This document shows, piece by piece, positions 1-9,447 of a stretch of DNA of 64,000 nucleotides; within the stretch, counting starts at the first letter, position 1; every line of letters starts with the position of its first letter. The translations under genes were made by a program, and so were the position numbers. The notes beneath the pieces were generated by a model. The model saw only the letters and a list, made by a program, of their open reading frames with translations. It was not told the origin of the DNA and made no database searches. Source of the stretch: Anaerocolumna sp. AGMB13020 (GTDB lineage: Bacteria > Bacillota > Clostridia > Lachnospirales > Lachnospiraceae); contig NZ_CP136910.1 of assembly GCF_033100115.1 (NCBI RefSeq), forward strand, positions 4,157,001 through 4,221,000, in the 5' to 3' direction.

Positions 1-85
1 AAATAATAATATATCTCGAAATTACAGAAAATATATACAATTAAAGCGGCAGAATGAATAAAAGACAAAGGTCAGGTAGAAGCAG

Positions 86-1870
86 TTGAAAGCACTTAAA
101 CGTTATTTCTCATCCTTAAAACTTAACTACAAAATTGGTTTACTGACTACGGCAATTATTATTCTGCCTCTTGCCATTCTGTCCTCACTTTTTTTTGACA
201 ACTACAAAGAATCCAGGATCAAGGAAAAGATAAAGAATGCAGAGATTAATTTCACCCAGAATTATGAGCAGATTCAAAAAAATGTGGAGATGTGCCAGAT
301 GTCCACACAGGTAATGCTTAACAGTCAGAATTTCTGGGCATATGTGGAGAGATTCTCTGCCGGTGAAAAATTCAAGACCCAGGAGCTGCTTAACTTCTAT
401 CACACAGAGATTAAATCCCTGGAGAAGATAGTGAATTCGAACCCCTACCTTTACCAGGTGCGGGTATATGCACCTTTTAGCAATATGCCTGAGATGATGC
501 CGGTACTGTATCAGACGGAGCGGCTTAAGAGGCTGAAATGGGGAAAGGAGCTGCAGGAATCCGGAACCTGGCAGTTCGATTATGAGGATGATCTGTTTCC
601 CTCCTATTCCTCCTCTGGTAAACTTCATCTGGTAGCTCTGGTTACAGAAAAGAATCTTAGCGGCGACAAAAAAGCTATTATCGAAGTATCTACGAAGATG
701 GAGCTGCTGTTCCCCCAGATGTATTCTCCTACGGACACCGAATGGACCTGCTTTGTAGACAAAACCGGAAATTACTTCTACGACAATGATTATTACAGCA
801 GGTGGTTGAATTACAAGGAAGAGGTAATGTTAAGCAGACCCAAAGAGTATGATGCCACCTATTATAAAGAAATGACCTTAAACGGCGAACCGGTATTGGT
901 GTGTTACAAACCAGTGAAAGAGTTATCTGGAATGATCTTTCGTATTGTAAGCTTAAGAGAAGAATACGCTTCTGTTATCGTATTTCGAAATATTTTCTGG
1001 AGCAGCTTCCTTGTGCTTTCAGTACTTTTACAGGTACTTTGTAACCATATGGTCAGATTGATTTTAAAGCGCTTCTATGAGATTATGGATGCTGTTCACA
1101 GTGTTCAAAAAGGTGACCTTGATATAAGAATTCAGGAGTCCGGCACTGACGAATTTGGAGAATTGGGACTACAGATTAATAAGATGCTTGACCGGATAAA
1201 TCAGCTTATGGGAGATAATATCAAAAGAGAGCTGCTGGTGAAAGATTCAGAAATCCGGGCTCTCCAGAATCAGATTAATGCCCATTTTATCTATAATGTA
1301 CTGGAGTCTATAAAGATGATGGCTGAAGTGGAGGAGAAATATCCCATAGCAGATGCGGTTACAGCGCTTGGTAAACTGCTACGCTACAGTATGAAGTGGG
1401 TTTCAAAGAATGTTACAGTAAGAGAGGAAATAGATTATATTAAAAACTATCTGGCACTTATCAATCTGAGATTCGATTATGAAATCTATCTGAGCCTTAA
1501 TATACCGGAATCTATTTACGACCAGGAGATTCCTAAGATGTCTCTTCAGCCTATCATAGAGAATGCGATCTATCACGGAATTGAGGAAATGGCAGAGGAC
1601 ACCAGCATATATGTAAAGGGAATAATCTATGATAATTATTGCGTGATTGAAATAACTGATTCCGGAAAAGGTATGACGGAGGAAGAGACCATAAGACTTC
1701 AAAAGAAAATTGAAGGTGAAATTGAAGCTGCCGGCAGCTCCGGTAATGGTATTGGACTTAAGAATGTACAGGATCGTATAAAAATCAGTTTTGGAGATGA
1801 GTATGGTATCAGCATTGCTTCCATGAAGGATTGTTATACCAAGGTATGTGTGAAGATTCCTCTGGTGTGA
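86..1870 (+). CDS. YesM-type sensor histidine kinase
   Basis: Membrane histidine kinase that should phosphorylate the response regulator encoded just downstream. The TTG start follows a weak aggtagaagc ribosome site. Residues ~18-36 form a first membrane segment, followed by a ~265-residue extracellular sensor region and a second membrane segment at ~304-326. A HAMP linker lies at ~330-380. The His_kinase box of the LytS/YesM class reads QNQINAHFIYN, with phospho-acceptor His400. The ATPase domain shows SLQPIIENAIYHG (N box) and GNGIGLKNVQDRI (G box). The 594-residue length is normal for YesM. YesM/YesN pairs usually control sugar-uptake or polysaccharide-utilisation genes; the phosphorylase downstream fits that. 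The ligand is not deducible. Confidence 0.92.
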   Translation: MKALKRYFSSLKLNYKIGLLTTAIIILPLAILSSLFFDNYKESRIKEKIKNAEINFTQNYEQIQKNVEMCQMSTQVMLNSQNFWAYVERFSAGEKFKTQELLNFYHTEIKSLEKIVNSNPYLYQVRVYAPFSNMPEMMPVLYQTERLKRLKWGKELQESGTWQFDYEDDLFPSYSSSGKLHLVALVTEKNLSGDKKAIIEVSTKMELLFPQMYSPTDTEWTCFVDKTGNYFYDNDYYSRWLNYKEEVMLSRPKEYDATYYKEMTLNGEPVLVCYKPVKELSGMIFRIVSLREEYASVIVFRNIFWSSFLVLSVLLQVLCNHMVRLILKRFYEIMDAVHSVQKGDLDIRIQESGTDEFGELGLQINKMLDRINQLMGDNIKRELLVKDSEIRALQNQINAHFIYNVLESIKMMAEVEEKYPIADAVTALGKLLRYSMKWVSKNVTVREEIDYIKNYLALINLRFDYEIYLSLNIPESIYDQEIPKMSLQPIIENAIYHGIEEMAEDTSIYVKGIIYDNYCVIEITDSGKGMTEEETIRLQKKIEGEIEAAGSSGNGIGLKNVQDRIKISFGDEYGISIASMKDCYTKVCVKIPLV

Positions 1871-1903
1871 TTTGCGCACGCAGGTGCTCACTGACTCGTT
1901 TAG

Positions 1904-1996
1904 AAAGAGGTGAGCTTTGAGGGAGATCACACAGGACGAAGAGAAACAATATCTGTGTCCTGATTTGTATGTGTGCCAAGACACACAGATGGGAGT
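1904..1996 (+). ncRNA. Candidate structured leader, copy 1 (two hairpins + GATGGGAG)
   Basis: Between the kinase and the regulator genes lies AAAGAGGTGAG (1904-1914), then hairpin 1 (CAGGAC 1932-1937 with GTCCTG 1957-1962), a 7-nt linker, and hairpin 2 (TGTGTG 1970-1975 with CACACA 1982-1987). It ends in GATGGGAG, which acts as the ribosome site of the next gene. A second copy with the same order, the same conserved strings and compensated stem changes lies at 15982-16047. No known riboswitch class was recognised. Inference: a cis-acting RNA controlling translation. Confidence 0.55.
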
Positions 1997-2000
1997 TGTC

Positions 2001-3461
2001 ATGCAAAAACTGTTAATTGTAGAAGATGAGAAAATGATACGGCAGGGAATAGCTGCCATAGCAGAACGTTCACCGGTACCAATCGATGAGATCATACAAT
2101 GCAAAAATGGGGAAGAAGCATTAGAAATTATTAAAAATACAAAGATAGATGTAATGATTACGGATATCCGTATGCCAAAAAAAGATGGTATCACGTTGGT
2201 GAAGGAAATCAAGGATCTGCCCCACGTACCAAAGGTTGTGGTAATAAGCGGTTATGATGATTTTTCTTATGCAGTGGAGCTGCTGCGTTACGGTGCAAGG
2301 GAATACCTGTTAAAACCAATCGAGCGTGAGAAGATTACCTCTGTACTGGAAAAATTGGAGGAGGAGCTCCAAAGTGAATGCCATAAGAAAAAAGAAGTGG
2401 AGAAAATCAGCCTGTCGCAGCTGAAATACATGATCTTAAATGAAAATATCAGTCAAAGTGAGATTGATACTATTGTAAAGGAATACGCTGAATATTTCTT
2501 AAAGGAAGATTATGTGGTTATCTGTACCAACTATAAATCTGCAGACAATATCCAAAAGGAGGGGGTACTCCTTTTGAATGATATGTCCGGGCAGAGTATT
2601 TTTATTGTGCAGAAATCAGAAAAGGAACAGCTCCTTACCCAGGTGCTGAAGGATTATTATGTTGGTATCAGCAAGATCCATGCAAGTCTTTCAGAATTAA
2701 GAGTGGCTTATCTGGAGGCATTAAAGGCAAGAAAGAATGCTTTTGCAACAGGTAACTTTATAGCAGAATATGAAAAGAATGAAGAAGGTAAAGATATTGT
2801 TTCTGAGGAGATGATTGCACAGTTTGTACAGCTTGCCGGTACGGAGAAGCTGGAAGAGGCCAATAAATTTCTCTCAAAGATACTCTATAAAACGAAACAG
2901 GGAGGTATCGATCCTGACAGCTTTAAGCATATCATGAACCGTATTGTAGAGGGTATTTGCGATACCTATAAGAATCTTGTAGGCGATATGGCAGAAGAAA
3001 TCGTTTTGCTCAGAAATGTCTATGATTATGATAATGCCTGCGTTTATTACGAGGCTTTAACCGCATGGGTTGAAAAAATCAATGAAAAAATATTAACAGA
3101 ATTCGATAATTATAAAAATAAGCAGAAGATACAAAAGGCGCTGGTATTTATCCAGGAGAATTACAGCAAAGATCTTAACATGGCGGTAGTATCAAACTAT
3201 ATATCCATGAACTATTCTCTTTTTTCCTATTGCTTTAAGGAATATACAGGCATGAATTTCATTAACTATATTAAGAACATCAGGCTTAGTGAAGCCAAAA
3301 GGCTATTGGAAGAAACAGATGAGAAGATACTGGATATCAGCAGCCGGATCGGTTACGAAAATGAAAAGCATTTTACGAAACTATTTAAGGCAGTAACGGG
3401 AGTATCCCCATCCGAATACAGAAAGAATGCCCAGGTGGGTAAGAGAAAGACTCTCCCGTAA
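2001..3461 (+). CDS. YesN-type response regulator (REC + AraC HTH)
   Basis: Partner of the upstream YesM-like kinase. An open frame extends back to 1917, but ATG 2001 is preferred. It follows GGGAG at good spacing, and the protein then begins MQKLLIVEDE as receiver domains do. The receiver domain occupies ~1-120, with phospho-acceptor Asp55 in ITDIRMPKKDG and the conserved KP of LLKPIE. A poorly conserved middle section (~125-380) is typical of YesN. The C-terminal ~100 residues are an AraC/XylS double helix-turn-helix (YISMNYSLFSYCFKEYTGMN, then ISSRIGYENEKHFTKLFK). It is 486 residues long. A two-hairpin leader sits between it and the kinase gene, so it may be translationally controlled apart from the kinase. 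Confidence 0.92.
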   Translation: MQKLLIVEDEKMIRQGIAAIAERSPVPIDEIIQCKNGEEALEIIKNTKIDVMITDIRMPKKDGITLVKEIKDLPHVPKVVVISGYDDFSYAVELLRYGAREYLLKPIEREKITSVLEKLEEELQSECHKKKEVEKISLSQLKYMILNENISQSEIDTIVKEYAEYFLKEDYVVICTNYKSADNIQKEGVLLLNDMSGQSIFIVQKSEKEQLLTQVLKDYYVGISKIHASLSELRVAYLEALKARKNAFATGNFIAEYEKNEEGKDIVSEEMIAQFVQLAGTEKLEEANKFLSKILYKTKQGGIDPDSFKHIMNRIVEGICDTYKNLVGDMAEEIVLLRNVYDYDNACVYYEALTAWVEKINEKILTEFDNYKNKQKIQKALVFIQENYSKDLNMAVVSNYISMNYSLFSYCFKEYTGMNFINYIKNIRLSEAKRLLEETDEKILDISSRIGYENEKHFTKLFKAVTGVSPSEYRKNAQVGKRKTLP

Positions 3462-3549
3462 ATGCAGTGTTTCCAACCATATAACTGATGTAATCCTCAC
3501 AGCTATAAAGTGAACAATATACTAGGGTATATGGCAGAGAAGGGTGAGT

Positions 3550-5655
3550 ATGATACGAAAAGATAAAATCTCAAGAAAGCTTAACGGAATAATTCTGATT
3601 CCTGTTATGTTCATTATCCTTTTAGGAGCAGTTTCCTACTTAAAATCCTCAGAGGAATTAAAGAAAAGCTGTGAACAATCCGGCAATGCTGCTTTGGCCA
3701 TGTTGGAGAGCTACTTTAACATGGGGTTTGAATCTGTTAACAGTATGGCGAACCAGATTATCACCAATGATGTCATTCGAAAATACTACTCAGGTGCTTA
3801 TAAGGAGGACCCTGTCAAAGAACTGGAGCAGTATAAGTCCATTCAGAATGTTGTGAGTTCCAATGTTGTTAACAGCTCTGTGGTAGCTGATATTTATTTG
3901 TTCGGTGATTATGGAAAAGGAACCTCTACCAAAGGTACACTTCCGGATAAGCTGTATAACGAATTTAAGGAATCTGAGGAAGGTAAGGCTTTCCTTGACA
4001 GCAAGGCACGATACAAGTGGAGCGGCTACCATGCCTTTTTTGACGATGTGGTCAAGACAGAGGCTGAGGGCTACGGGACTACTTTAAGCTACTATCTTTA
4101 TAATACTTCAAATAAAAAGACAGGGCTTGTTATAATTGATCTAAAGAAAGAATTTTTTCTGAATGCCATAAGAAATACTGATTTTGGTGAAGGTGCTGTT
4201 ATTGGATATATAACGAAAGACGGCAGAGAAATTCTGGAGGGGGATTATAAAGAGGATTTTAAGTTTCAGGAAACGGAATTTTATAAAGACAGTCTGGAGC
4301 CTTCGCAGAACAGTGCTGCAAAGACCGGAAAGAAGAGCAAGGCTATAGAAGGCGGAAGCAGGTATATCACTTATAAGGGAGAAAGCTACCTTTATCTTTA
4401 TATGCCGGTACTAGAGGATGAGATGCAGGTATGCGCGCTCATACCGGAGAAGACCATTACCGGTGCCTCCAGAGAACAACTGGTGCTTACCGTTATTTTT
4501 GTAATAGCGGGAAGTTTCATTGCACTGCTGATTGGAAGCAGAACGGCAAAGGGAATCGCCGCTGCCATTAAAGGCACCAATGAAGTACTGTTAAAGACCG
4601 CAGAGGGGGATTTGTCTGTATCGGCCCGTGTCAGGAGGAGTGATGAGTTCAGTCAGTTGGCAGAGGGGATTAATACCATGATTCAAGGGATGAAGAACCT
4701 GATCCTTCGTATGATGGGGGTAAGTGAAGCCGTAACCCTCTCAGCAGGTGACATAGCAGAAAAATCTGAACTTCTTATAACAGCTGCCGGAGAAATAGAA
4801 AAGACAGTACTGGAACTGGAAGCAGGTGCGGAGAATCAGGCGGAAGATACGAGAATCTGCTCTGAGAGGATAGAAACCCTCTCGGAACAGATTGAAATGG
4901 TAGGAGAGAAGACGGACAAGATAAAAGCTTTGACCAAAGAGGCGAAAGAGATTGCAGAACAGGGAAGGTCAATTGTCGGACAGCTTTCAGAAAGAGCAGA
5001 GGATACCAGGGAAATTACCGGGAAAATCATCGATGATATAACGACCCTGGCAGTTAAATCCCAGGCAGTAGGTGAAATTATCCTGTCCATTAATGAGATT
5101 GCCGAACAGACCAATCTGCTGTCCTTAAATGCTTCCATAGAAGCAGCCAGAGCAGGCAGTGAAGGCAAAGGTTTTTTAGTTGTAGCCGATGAAATCCGGA
5201 AACTGGCAGCCAAATCCCATGAAGCGGCTGCGCAGATAGGCAATATCATAAACGAAATAGACCTGCGCACCAGGAAAACGGTAGCAACTGCACATACAGC
5301 GAAGGAAGCTGTAAATTCCCAAAAGTCTGCTCTTACCAATACCATTGAAGTCTTCTATGACATTAACCGGAAGGTGGAGTATTTAGACAGTAATCTCCTT
5401 GATATTCTTTCTGGTATAACAATCATTAAAGCCTCCAAGGAGGAAGCCTTAGAAGCTGTGGAGGGTATTGTGGCAGCAGCCAGGCAGAGTGCCGCAGCTA
5501 CGGAAGAATTAGGTGCTACGGCAGTGAATCAGATGCTTTATGTAAAAGATTTAAGAGTCACAGCAGACAGACTAAGCGATATGGTAGCAGAATTAAAGCA
5601 ATCCGTAGGTGCTTTTCAGGTCGAAGAGAAAAACGCAGAAGTAAGAACAGTTTAG
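3550..5655 (+). CDS. Methyl-accepting chemotaxis protein
   Basis: Transmembrane chemoreceptor of ~701 residues. GTG 3544 is also in frame, but ATG 3550 has the better spacing from gaagggtgag. One N-terminal membrane segment (~13-30) is followed by a ~265-residue periplasm-type sensor region, a second membrane segment (~312-332), a HAMP domain (~335-390) and a long cytoplasmic coiled coil. The signalling tip carries the conserved [21 protein letters not shown] and [10 protein letters not shown] strings. The C-terminus ends in a methylation/adaptation helix. Position between YesMN and a sugar phosphorylase suggests it senses a related saccharide, which is inference. The spacing to the GH94-like gene is only ~29 bp, so co-transcription is likely. 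Confidence 0.93.
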   Translation: MIRKDKISRKLNGIILIPVMFIILLGAVSYLKSSEELKKSCEQSGNAALAMLESYFNMGFESVNSMANQIITNDVIRKYYSGAYKEDPVKELEQYKSIQNVVSSNVVNSSVVADIYLFGDYGKGTSTKGTLPDKLYNEFKESEEGKAFLDSKARYKWSGYHAFFDDVVKTEAEGYGTTLSYYLYNTSNKKTGLVIIDLKKEFFLNAIRNTDFGEGAVIGYITKDGREILEGDYKEDFKFQETEFYKDSLEPSQNSAAKTGKKSKAIEGGSRYITYKGESYLYLYMPVLEDEMQVCALIPEKTITGASREQLVLTVIFVIAGSFIALLIGSRTAKGIAAAIKGTNEVLLKTAEGDLSVSARVRRSDEFSQLAEGINTMIQGMKNLILRMMGVSEAVTLSAGDIAEKSELLITAAGEIEKTVLELEAGAENQAEDTRICSERIETLSEQIEMVGEKTDKIKALTKEAKEIAEQGRSIVGQLSERAEDTREITGKIIDDITTLAVKSQAVGEIILSINEIAEQTNLLSLNASIEAARAGSEGKGFLVVADEIRKLAAKSHEAAAQIGNIINEIDLRTRKTVATAHTAKEAVNSQKSALTNTIEVFYDINRKVEYLDSNLLDILSGITIIKASKEEALEAVEGIVAAARQSAAATEELGATAVNQMLYVKDLRVTADRLSDMVAELKQSVGAFQVEEKNAEVRTV

Positions 5656-5684
5656 AGGTTACTCTAAGACAGATTGGAGCAAAA

Positions 5685-8375
5685 ATGAGTGGATATAAAT
5701 ATCTGGATAACCATGGGACCTTTCAGTTAAATAATCCTGAGCTGACAGGCTATCTTTATTTTCCTCTGGCCAATGAAAGCGGTGTAATGGCAAGTATCAC
5801 CCCCACCCTTGGCGGAGACAATAAGCTGGGGCAGAATAGCTTTCTGCTGGCACCCGTAAGCAGCGAAGACCTTCATAATAACAGGAGTACCAGAAATTTC
5901 TGGGTGGATATTAAGGGGAAAGGCCTGTGGTCGGCTGCAGGTGTATCCGCCTGGCAGGAAGGAAAACTCTTTTCGGAGGGGAAAGAGAAAACCACTCTGA
6001 CGGCAGGTATGATGTGGCAGAAGGTCACCAGAAGCTCTAAAGAGTATGGAATAGAAGCAGACATAACTTCTTTTGTACCTCTAAAGGATTCCGTAGAGAT
6101 AATGCTGGTAACCTTAAGAGCACGGGAGGATATTACCCTGACACCTGTTGCAGCCATACCCTTATATGGACGTTCTGCGGATAATATCAGGGATCACAGG
6201 CATGTAACCTCGCTTTTACACAGAACAATAACCACACCTGAGGGAATCCTGTTAGATCCGACGCTGACTTTTGATGAGAGAGGTCATCGTAAAAACGAAG
6301 TGGTATATGGAGTATTAGGCAGCGCGGAAGAAGGAGAACTACCGGAAAGCTTCTATCCTGTGGCAGAAGAATTTATTGGGGAAGGCGGTTCCTTTACGAA
6401 TCCCAGGGCATTACAGGAAGGTAAGAAAGGGGTAAGTGCCGGATTCACGAAAGACGGCTATGAAACCCTTGGAGGAATAGCCTTTAAGACCTGTTCCTTG
6501 AAAAAAGGAGAAGAAAAAACTTTTCTTCTGGTTATGGGATATGGCAAAGACAAAGAAGCTTTTCTTTCAAATGCCAGACCTTATTTGAAGAAAAACCGCT
6601 GCATAGAAGCTCTTGCAGAGACCAAAAAGAGCTGGCTTGATAAACTCAATATTAGTTACAGCACCGGTATGCCTGATTTTGATGCCTGGATGCAGTGGGT
6701 GAATTTTCAGCCGATGTTAAGAAGAATCTATGGCTGTTCTTTTCTGCCACACCATGATTATGGAAAAGGCGGCAGAGGCTGGCGGGATCTGTGGCAGGAT
6801 TGTCTGGCACTGCTGATCATGAATCCGGAAGGTGTCAGAGATATGCTCCGGGCTAATTATGCAGGGGTGAGGATAGATGGAAGCAATGCCACTATCATTG
6901 GAACAAAACCCGGTGAATTTATCGCTGACAGAAATAATATAACCCGTGTATGGATGGATCATGGTGTATGGCCTTTCCTGACTACAAGGCTGTATCTGAT
7001 GCAGACCGGTGATTTAGACCTTTTATTCCAGGAGAATTCCTATTTTAAGGATTCGCAGGCGGTCAGAGGGGAAGAAAAGGATACCGAGTGGAAAACAGAA
7101 GAGGGAAATATACTTAGAAATAAGGAGGGAGCAGAATACCGGGGAACGATCCTTGAGCATGTATTGGTGCAGCTCTTAACAGCCTTTTACGATGTAGGTG
7201 AGCATAATCATATGCGGCTCCGGGGAGCAGACTGGAATGATGCTCTGGATATGGCAAAAGAGCGGGGGGAAAGTGTGGCTTTTACCAGTCTCTATGGACA
7301 GAATCTGAATCAGCTGTCAGAACTGTTAAACTATCTTGCTGCCAATGGAAGGGATAAGATAACCCTTTTGAAAGAATTAATACCGCTGCTGACAGACAAA
7401 ATAGCAATCTATGAGGATGTAACTGCCAAAAAGGAACTGTTATACCGGTATTGTGATTCCGTAAGACACAGCGTAAGCGGAGAAAAACAGGAAATCTCAC
7501 TGACAGAACTGGCAGATTACCTGAAGGCAATGGGAAACTGGATTAAGGCGCATATCAGAAAGACAGAATGGATAACAGATCAGAAAGGTTATTCCTGGTA
7601 TAACAGCTACTATGATAACAATGGAAGAAGAGTCGAAGGGGAGCATGACCTTGGAGTGCGAATGATGCTGACAGGTCAGGTATTTGCCATAATGTCAGGA
7701 ACTGCAACAGAGGACCAGGTAAAAGAGATAACGGAAGCGGCAGATAGGTACCTGTACGCAGCAGAGATAGGCGGATACCGGTTAAATACAGATTTTCATG
7801 AGGTGAAGACAGATCTGGGACGAATGTTCGGTTTTGCTTATGGAAGCAAAGAAAATGGTGCGGTATTTGCCCACATGGCTGTAATGTATGCCAATGCCCT
7901 GTACGGAAGAGGTTTTGTAAAAGAAGGATATAAGGTAATCAACAGCCTCTACTGTCATTTAAGTGATTTTGAAAAAAGCAGAATATATCCAGGCATTCCG
8001 GAATACATAGGAGAAAACGGCAGAGGCCTTTATCATTATCTTACAGGTTCAGCCAGCTGGCTGCTTCTTACTGTTTTCAATGAGATGTTCGGGGTGAAAG
8101 GTTATTACGGTAATCTGGTATTGGAGCCAAAACTTCTAAAAGAGCAGTTTTCTGCTGAGAACAAAGCAGAAGTATCCTTTCAATTACACGGCAGGAAATT
8201 CACTGTGTGCTACTATAACAGGAATGCAAAGGAATACGGCGAATATGAAGCTGTAAAGGTTTCTTTCAACGGCTCAGAGCTTCCAAAGGTTCAGGATAAG
8301 ATTATGCTGCTGAAAGAAGACATCATAAAACTAAAGGAAGATATAACCCATGTAATTGAAGTAGAGCTGATCTAA
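5685..8375 (+). CDS. GH94-like glycoside phosphorylase
   Basis: Family GH94 (old GT36) enzymes cleave beta-linked disaccharides or oligosaccharides with phosphate, giving a sugar 1-phosphate; they are cytoplasmic. The 896-residue protein has the expected N-terminal beta-sandwich and a C-terminal (alpha/alpha)6 barrel. The acid-catalyst region reads RDLWQD at residues 367-372, equivalent to the RDxxQD motif of cellobiose and chitobiose phosphorylases. GADWND (514-519) matches the family's GxDWND substrate-site motif. DFHEVKTDLGR and the GSASWLL segment near the C-terminus are also family-typical. Length is nearer laminaribiose and chitobiose phosphorylases (~800-910 residues) than cellodextrin phosphorylase (~980), but the substrate cannot be assigned. 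The cupin gene begins 17 bp later and likely shares the transcript. Confidence 0.85.
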   Translation: MSGYKYLDNHGTFQLNNPELTGYLYFPLANESGVMASITPTLGGDNKLGQNSFLLAPVSSEDLHNNRSTRNFWVDIKGKGLWSAAGVSAWQEGKLFSEGKEKTTLTAGMMWQKVTRSSKEYGIEADITSFVPLKDSVEIMLVTLRAREDITLTPVAAIPLYGRSADNIRDHRHVTSLLHRTITTPEGILLDPTLTFDERGHRKNEVVYGVLGSAEEGELPESFYPVAEEFIGEGGSFTNPRALQEGKKGVSAGFTKDGYETLGGIAFKTCSLKKGEEKTFLLVMGYGKDKEAFLSNARPYLKKNRCIEALAETKKSWLDKLNISYSTGMPDFDAWMQWVNFQPMLRRIYGCSFLPHHDYGKGGRGWRDLWQDCLALLIMNPEGVRDMLRANYAGVRIDGSNATIIGTKPGEFIADRNNITRVWMDHGVWPFLTTRLYLMQTGDLDLLFQENSYFKDSQAVRGEEKDTEWKTEEGNILRNKEGAEYRGTILEHVLVQLLTAFYDVGEHNHMRLRGADWNDALDMAKERGESVAFTSLYGQNLNQLSELLNYLAANGRDKITLLKELIPLLTDKIAIYEDVTAKKELLYRYCDSVRHSVSGEKQEISLTELADYLKAMGNWIKAHIRKTEWITDQKGYSWYNSYYDNNGRRVEGEHDLGVRMMLTGQVFAIMSGTATEDQVKEITEAADRYLYAAEIGGYRLNTDFHEVKTDLGRMFGFAYGSKENGAVFAHMAVMYANALYGRGFVKEGYKVINSLYCHLSDFEKSRIYPGIPEYIGENGRGLYHYLTGSASWLLLTVFNEMFGVKGYYGNLVLEPKLLKEQFSAENKAEVSFQLHGRKFTVCYYNRNAKEYGEYEAVKVSFNGSELPKVQDKIMLLKEDIIKLKEDITHVIEVELI

Positions 8376-8391
8376 AAAGGGGAGAGGTAAA

Positions 8392-8802
8392 TTGGAAAAG
8401 CAATATATAGATATAACGGCTTATGAGGGAGAAGGCTATAAGCCTATGATTGATTACATGAGCTGGCGGGTTGCAATACTCCGGTATTGTGAAGAACTCG
8501 AGGTACAGAACTTAAAGACCATGCAGCAGCATAACGAATCCGATGAAGTATTTATCCTGTTAAAAGGGAGCTGTACTCTGTTTACCGGCGGGCTTGGCCA
8601 TGCCATAAACCGTATGGATGCAGTCAAAATGGAACCATTGAAGCTGTATAACGTAAAGCGGGGAGTATGGCATACCCATACCCTAGATAAAGAAGCAACT
8701 GTCTTAATCGTAGAAAACCAGGATACCTCCGACCTTAATTCACCTGTTGCAAAACTGACAGAGGAGCAAATCCGCAATCTGAAGGAACTATATCTGCAGT
8801 AA
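8392..8802 (+). CDS. Small cupin-fold protein
   Basis: A 136-residue single-domain cupin starting at TTG 8392 behind a strong ggggagagg site. The metal-site pattern is recognisable: QQHNESDEVFILLKG (motif 1, His/Glu) and VKRGVWHTHTL (motif 2, His). No other domain, signal peptide or membrane segment is present. Being the last gene behind the phosphorylase, it may be a sugar isomerase or sugar-binding accessory, but many cupins of this size have no known function. The function is therefore left open. A 9-bp hairpin (agaattatc/gataattct, 8824-8844) follows the stop codon. Confidence 0.8.
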   Translation: MEKQYIDITAYEGEGYKPMIDYMSWRVAILRYCEELEVQNLKTMQQHNESDEVFILLKGSCTLFTGGLGHAINRMDAVKMEPLKLYNVKRGVWHTHTLDKEATVLIVENQDTSDLNSPVAKLTEEQIRNLKELYLQ

Positions 8803-8902
8803 TTGCTGTTGATTTTAATCATTAGAATTATCAGCGATAATTCTAGCTGTACAAATAAAATAATTAGCTTTAAACGAAACAAAAACAGGGCATCTATAAA
8901 AA

Positions 8903-8928
8903 AGAAAGGCACGGAGATGTGCCTTTCT
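8903..8928. terminator. Hairpin with A/T flanks after the cupin gene
   Basis: A perfect 10-bp stem AGAAAGGCAC / GTGCCTTTCT with a 6-nt loop follows the phosphorylase-cupin unit. The uracil-rich side is better on the minus strand (the stem is preceded on the plus strand by an A run). It may therefore be a bidirectional or weak plus-strand terminator. Confidence 0.4.
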
Positions 8929-9032
8929 AAAATCTATGCTACAATTATCTGCCAGACCAGTCTATATCATCTTATAATAATTGCTGTCATTCTTACAATT
9001 CAAGCACCAAAAACATATTCGTTATAAGATTT

Positions 9033-9256
9033 CAGGCAAATTGGGCAGACCAGAAAGAACGAATGCGCCTATGGAAAGGTATTAGAGGTCCTTTCTATGG
9101 AGATTTAATGCTATATTTTAAAACAGATTGTTTGAGCGAAGCGAGTTATCTGTTTTAAAATATGTCAAGCATAAAATCTCCATAGAATTAGGACCTCTTA
9201 TACCTTGGAATTGAAGCATGAGTTCTTTCTGGTCTGCCCAATTTGCCGTCCCCTTG
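9033..9256 (+). repeat. Long covarying palindromic element, copy A
   Basis: A ~224-bp imperfect palindrome. The outer arms pair CAAATTGGGCAGACCAGAAA with its complement ending at ~9244. Nested stems follow (ggtcc/ggacc, atggagat/atctccat, tattttaaaacagat/atctgttttaaaata). The apex contains TTGTTTGAGCGAAGCGAGTT. It ends in CCGTCCCCTTG. Copies B (41331-41553, reversed) and C (47764-47986) share the apex, loops and end but carry different, still complementary, arm sequences. It fills most of the 645-bp gap between the cupin and the 9448 gene. AAAAACATATT occurs at both flanks (9009-9019 and 9259-9269), possibly a target duplication. No protein is encoded. Confidence 0.9.
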
Positions 9257-9349
9257 CAAAAAACATATTTTAACCCATCAATCACTATTCCTGCTAATTC
9301 TGAAGTTAACGACAAATACCCGTTTTTTTGCTGATATTCCGATATCCAA

Positions 9350-9378
9350 TTGTCTCAATGCCTAAAATAGTATATGAT
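9350..9378 (+). promoter_or_regulatory. Sigma-A type promoter
   Basis: TTGTCT (9350-9355), a 17-bp spacer and TATGAT (9373-9378) lie ~70 bp upstream of the 9448 start codon. This is a good housekeeping promoter match for the desulfidase-like gene. Confidence 0.6.
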
Positions 9379-9447
9379 TAGGGTATTAAGAAAGAAAAGC
9401 CCATATCCTATGGGTTGTTACATTACAGTTATTACAGGAGGAAGGAA

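Noticed and set aside
1904..1996. SAM-I or lysine riboswitch suggested by AGAGGYG
   Set aside because: Downstream core sequences of both classes are missing and the element is too short.
2001..2001. Start of the YesN gene at TTG 1917
   Set aside because: The extra 28 codons are the two-hairpin leader in translation; receiver domains start at the ATG at 2001.
8803..9027. 74-codon frame directly after the cupin gene
   Set aside because: Starts at the codon after the cupin stop without a ribosome site and crosses two hairpins.
9118..9315. Minus-strand frame with a DNSLRSNNLF-type peptide; a related frame occurs at 41346-41561
   Set aside because: Both lie inside copies of the palindromic element; the shared peptide comes from the conserved apex, not from a gene.
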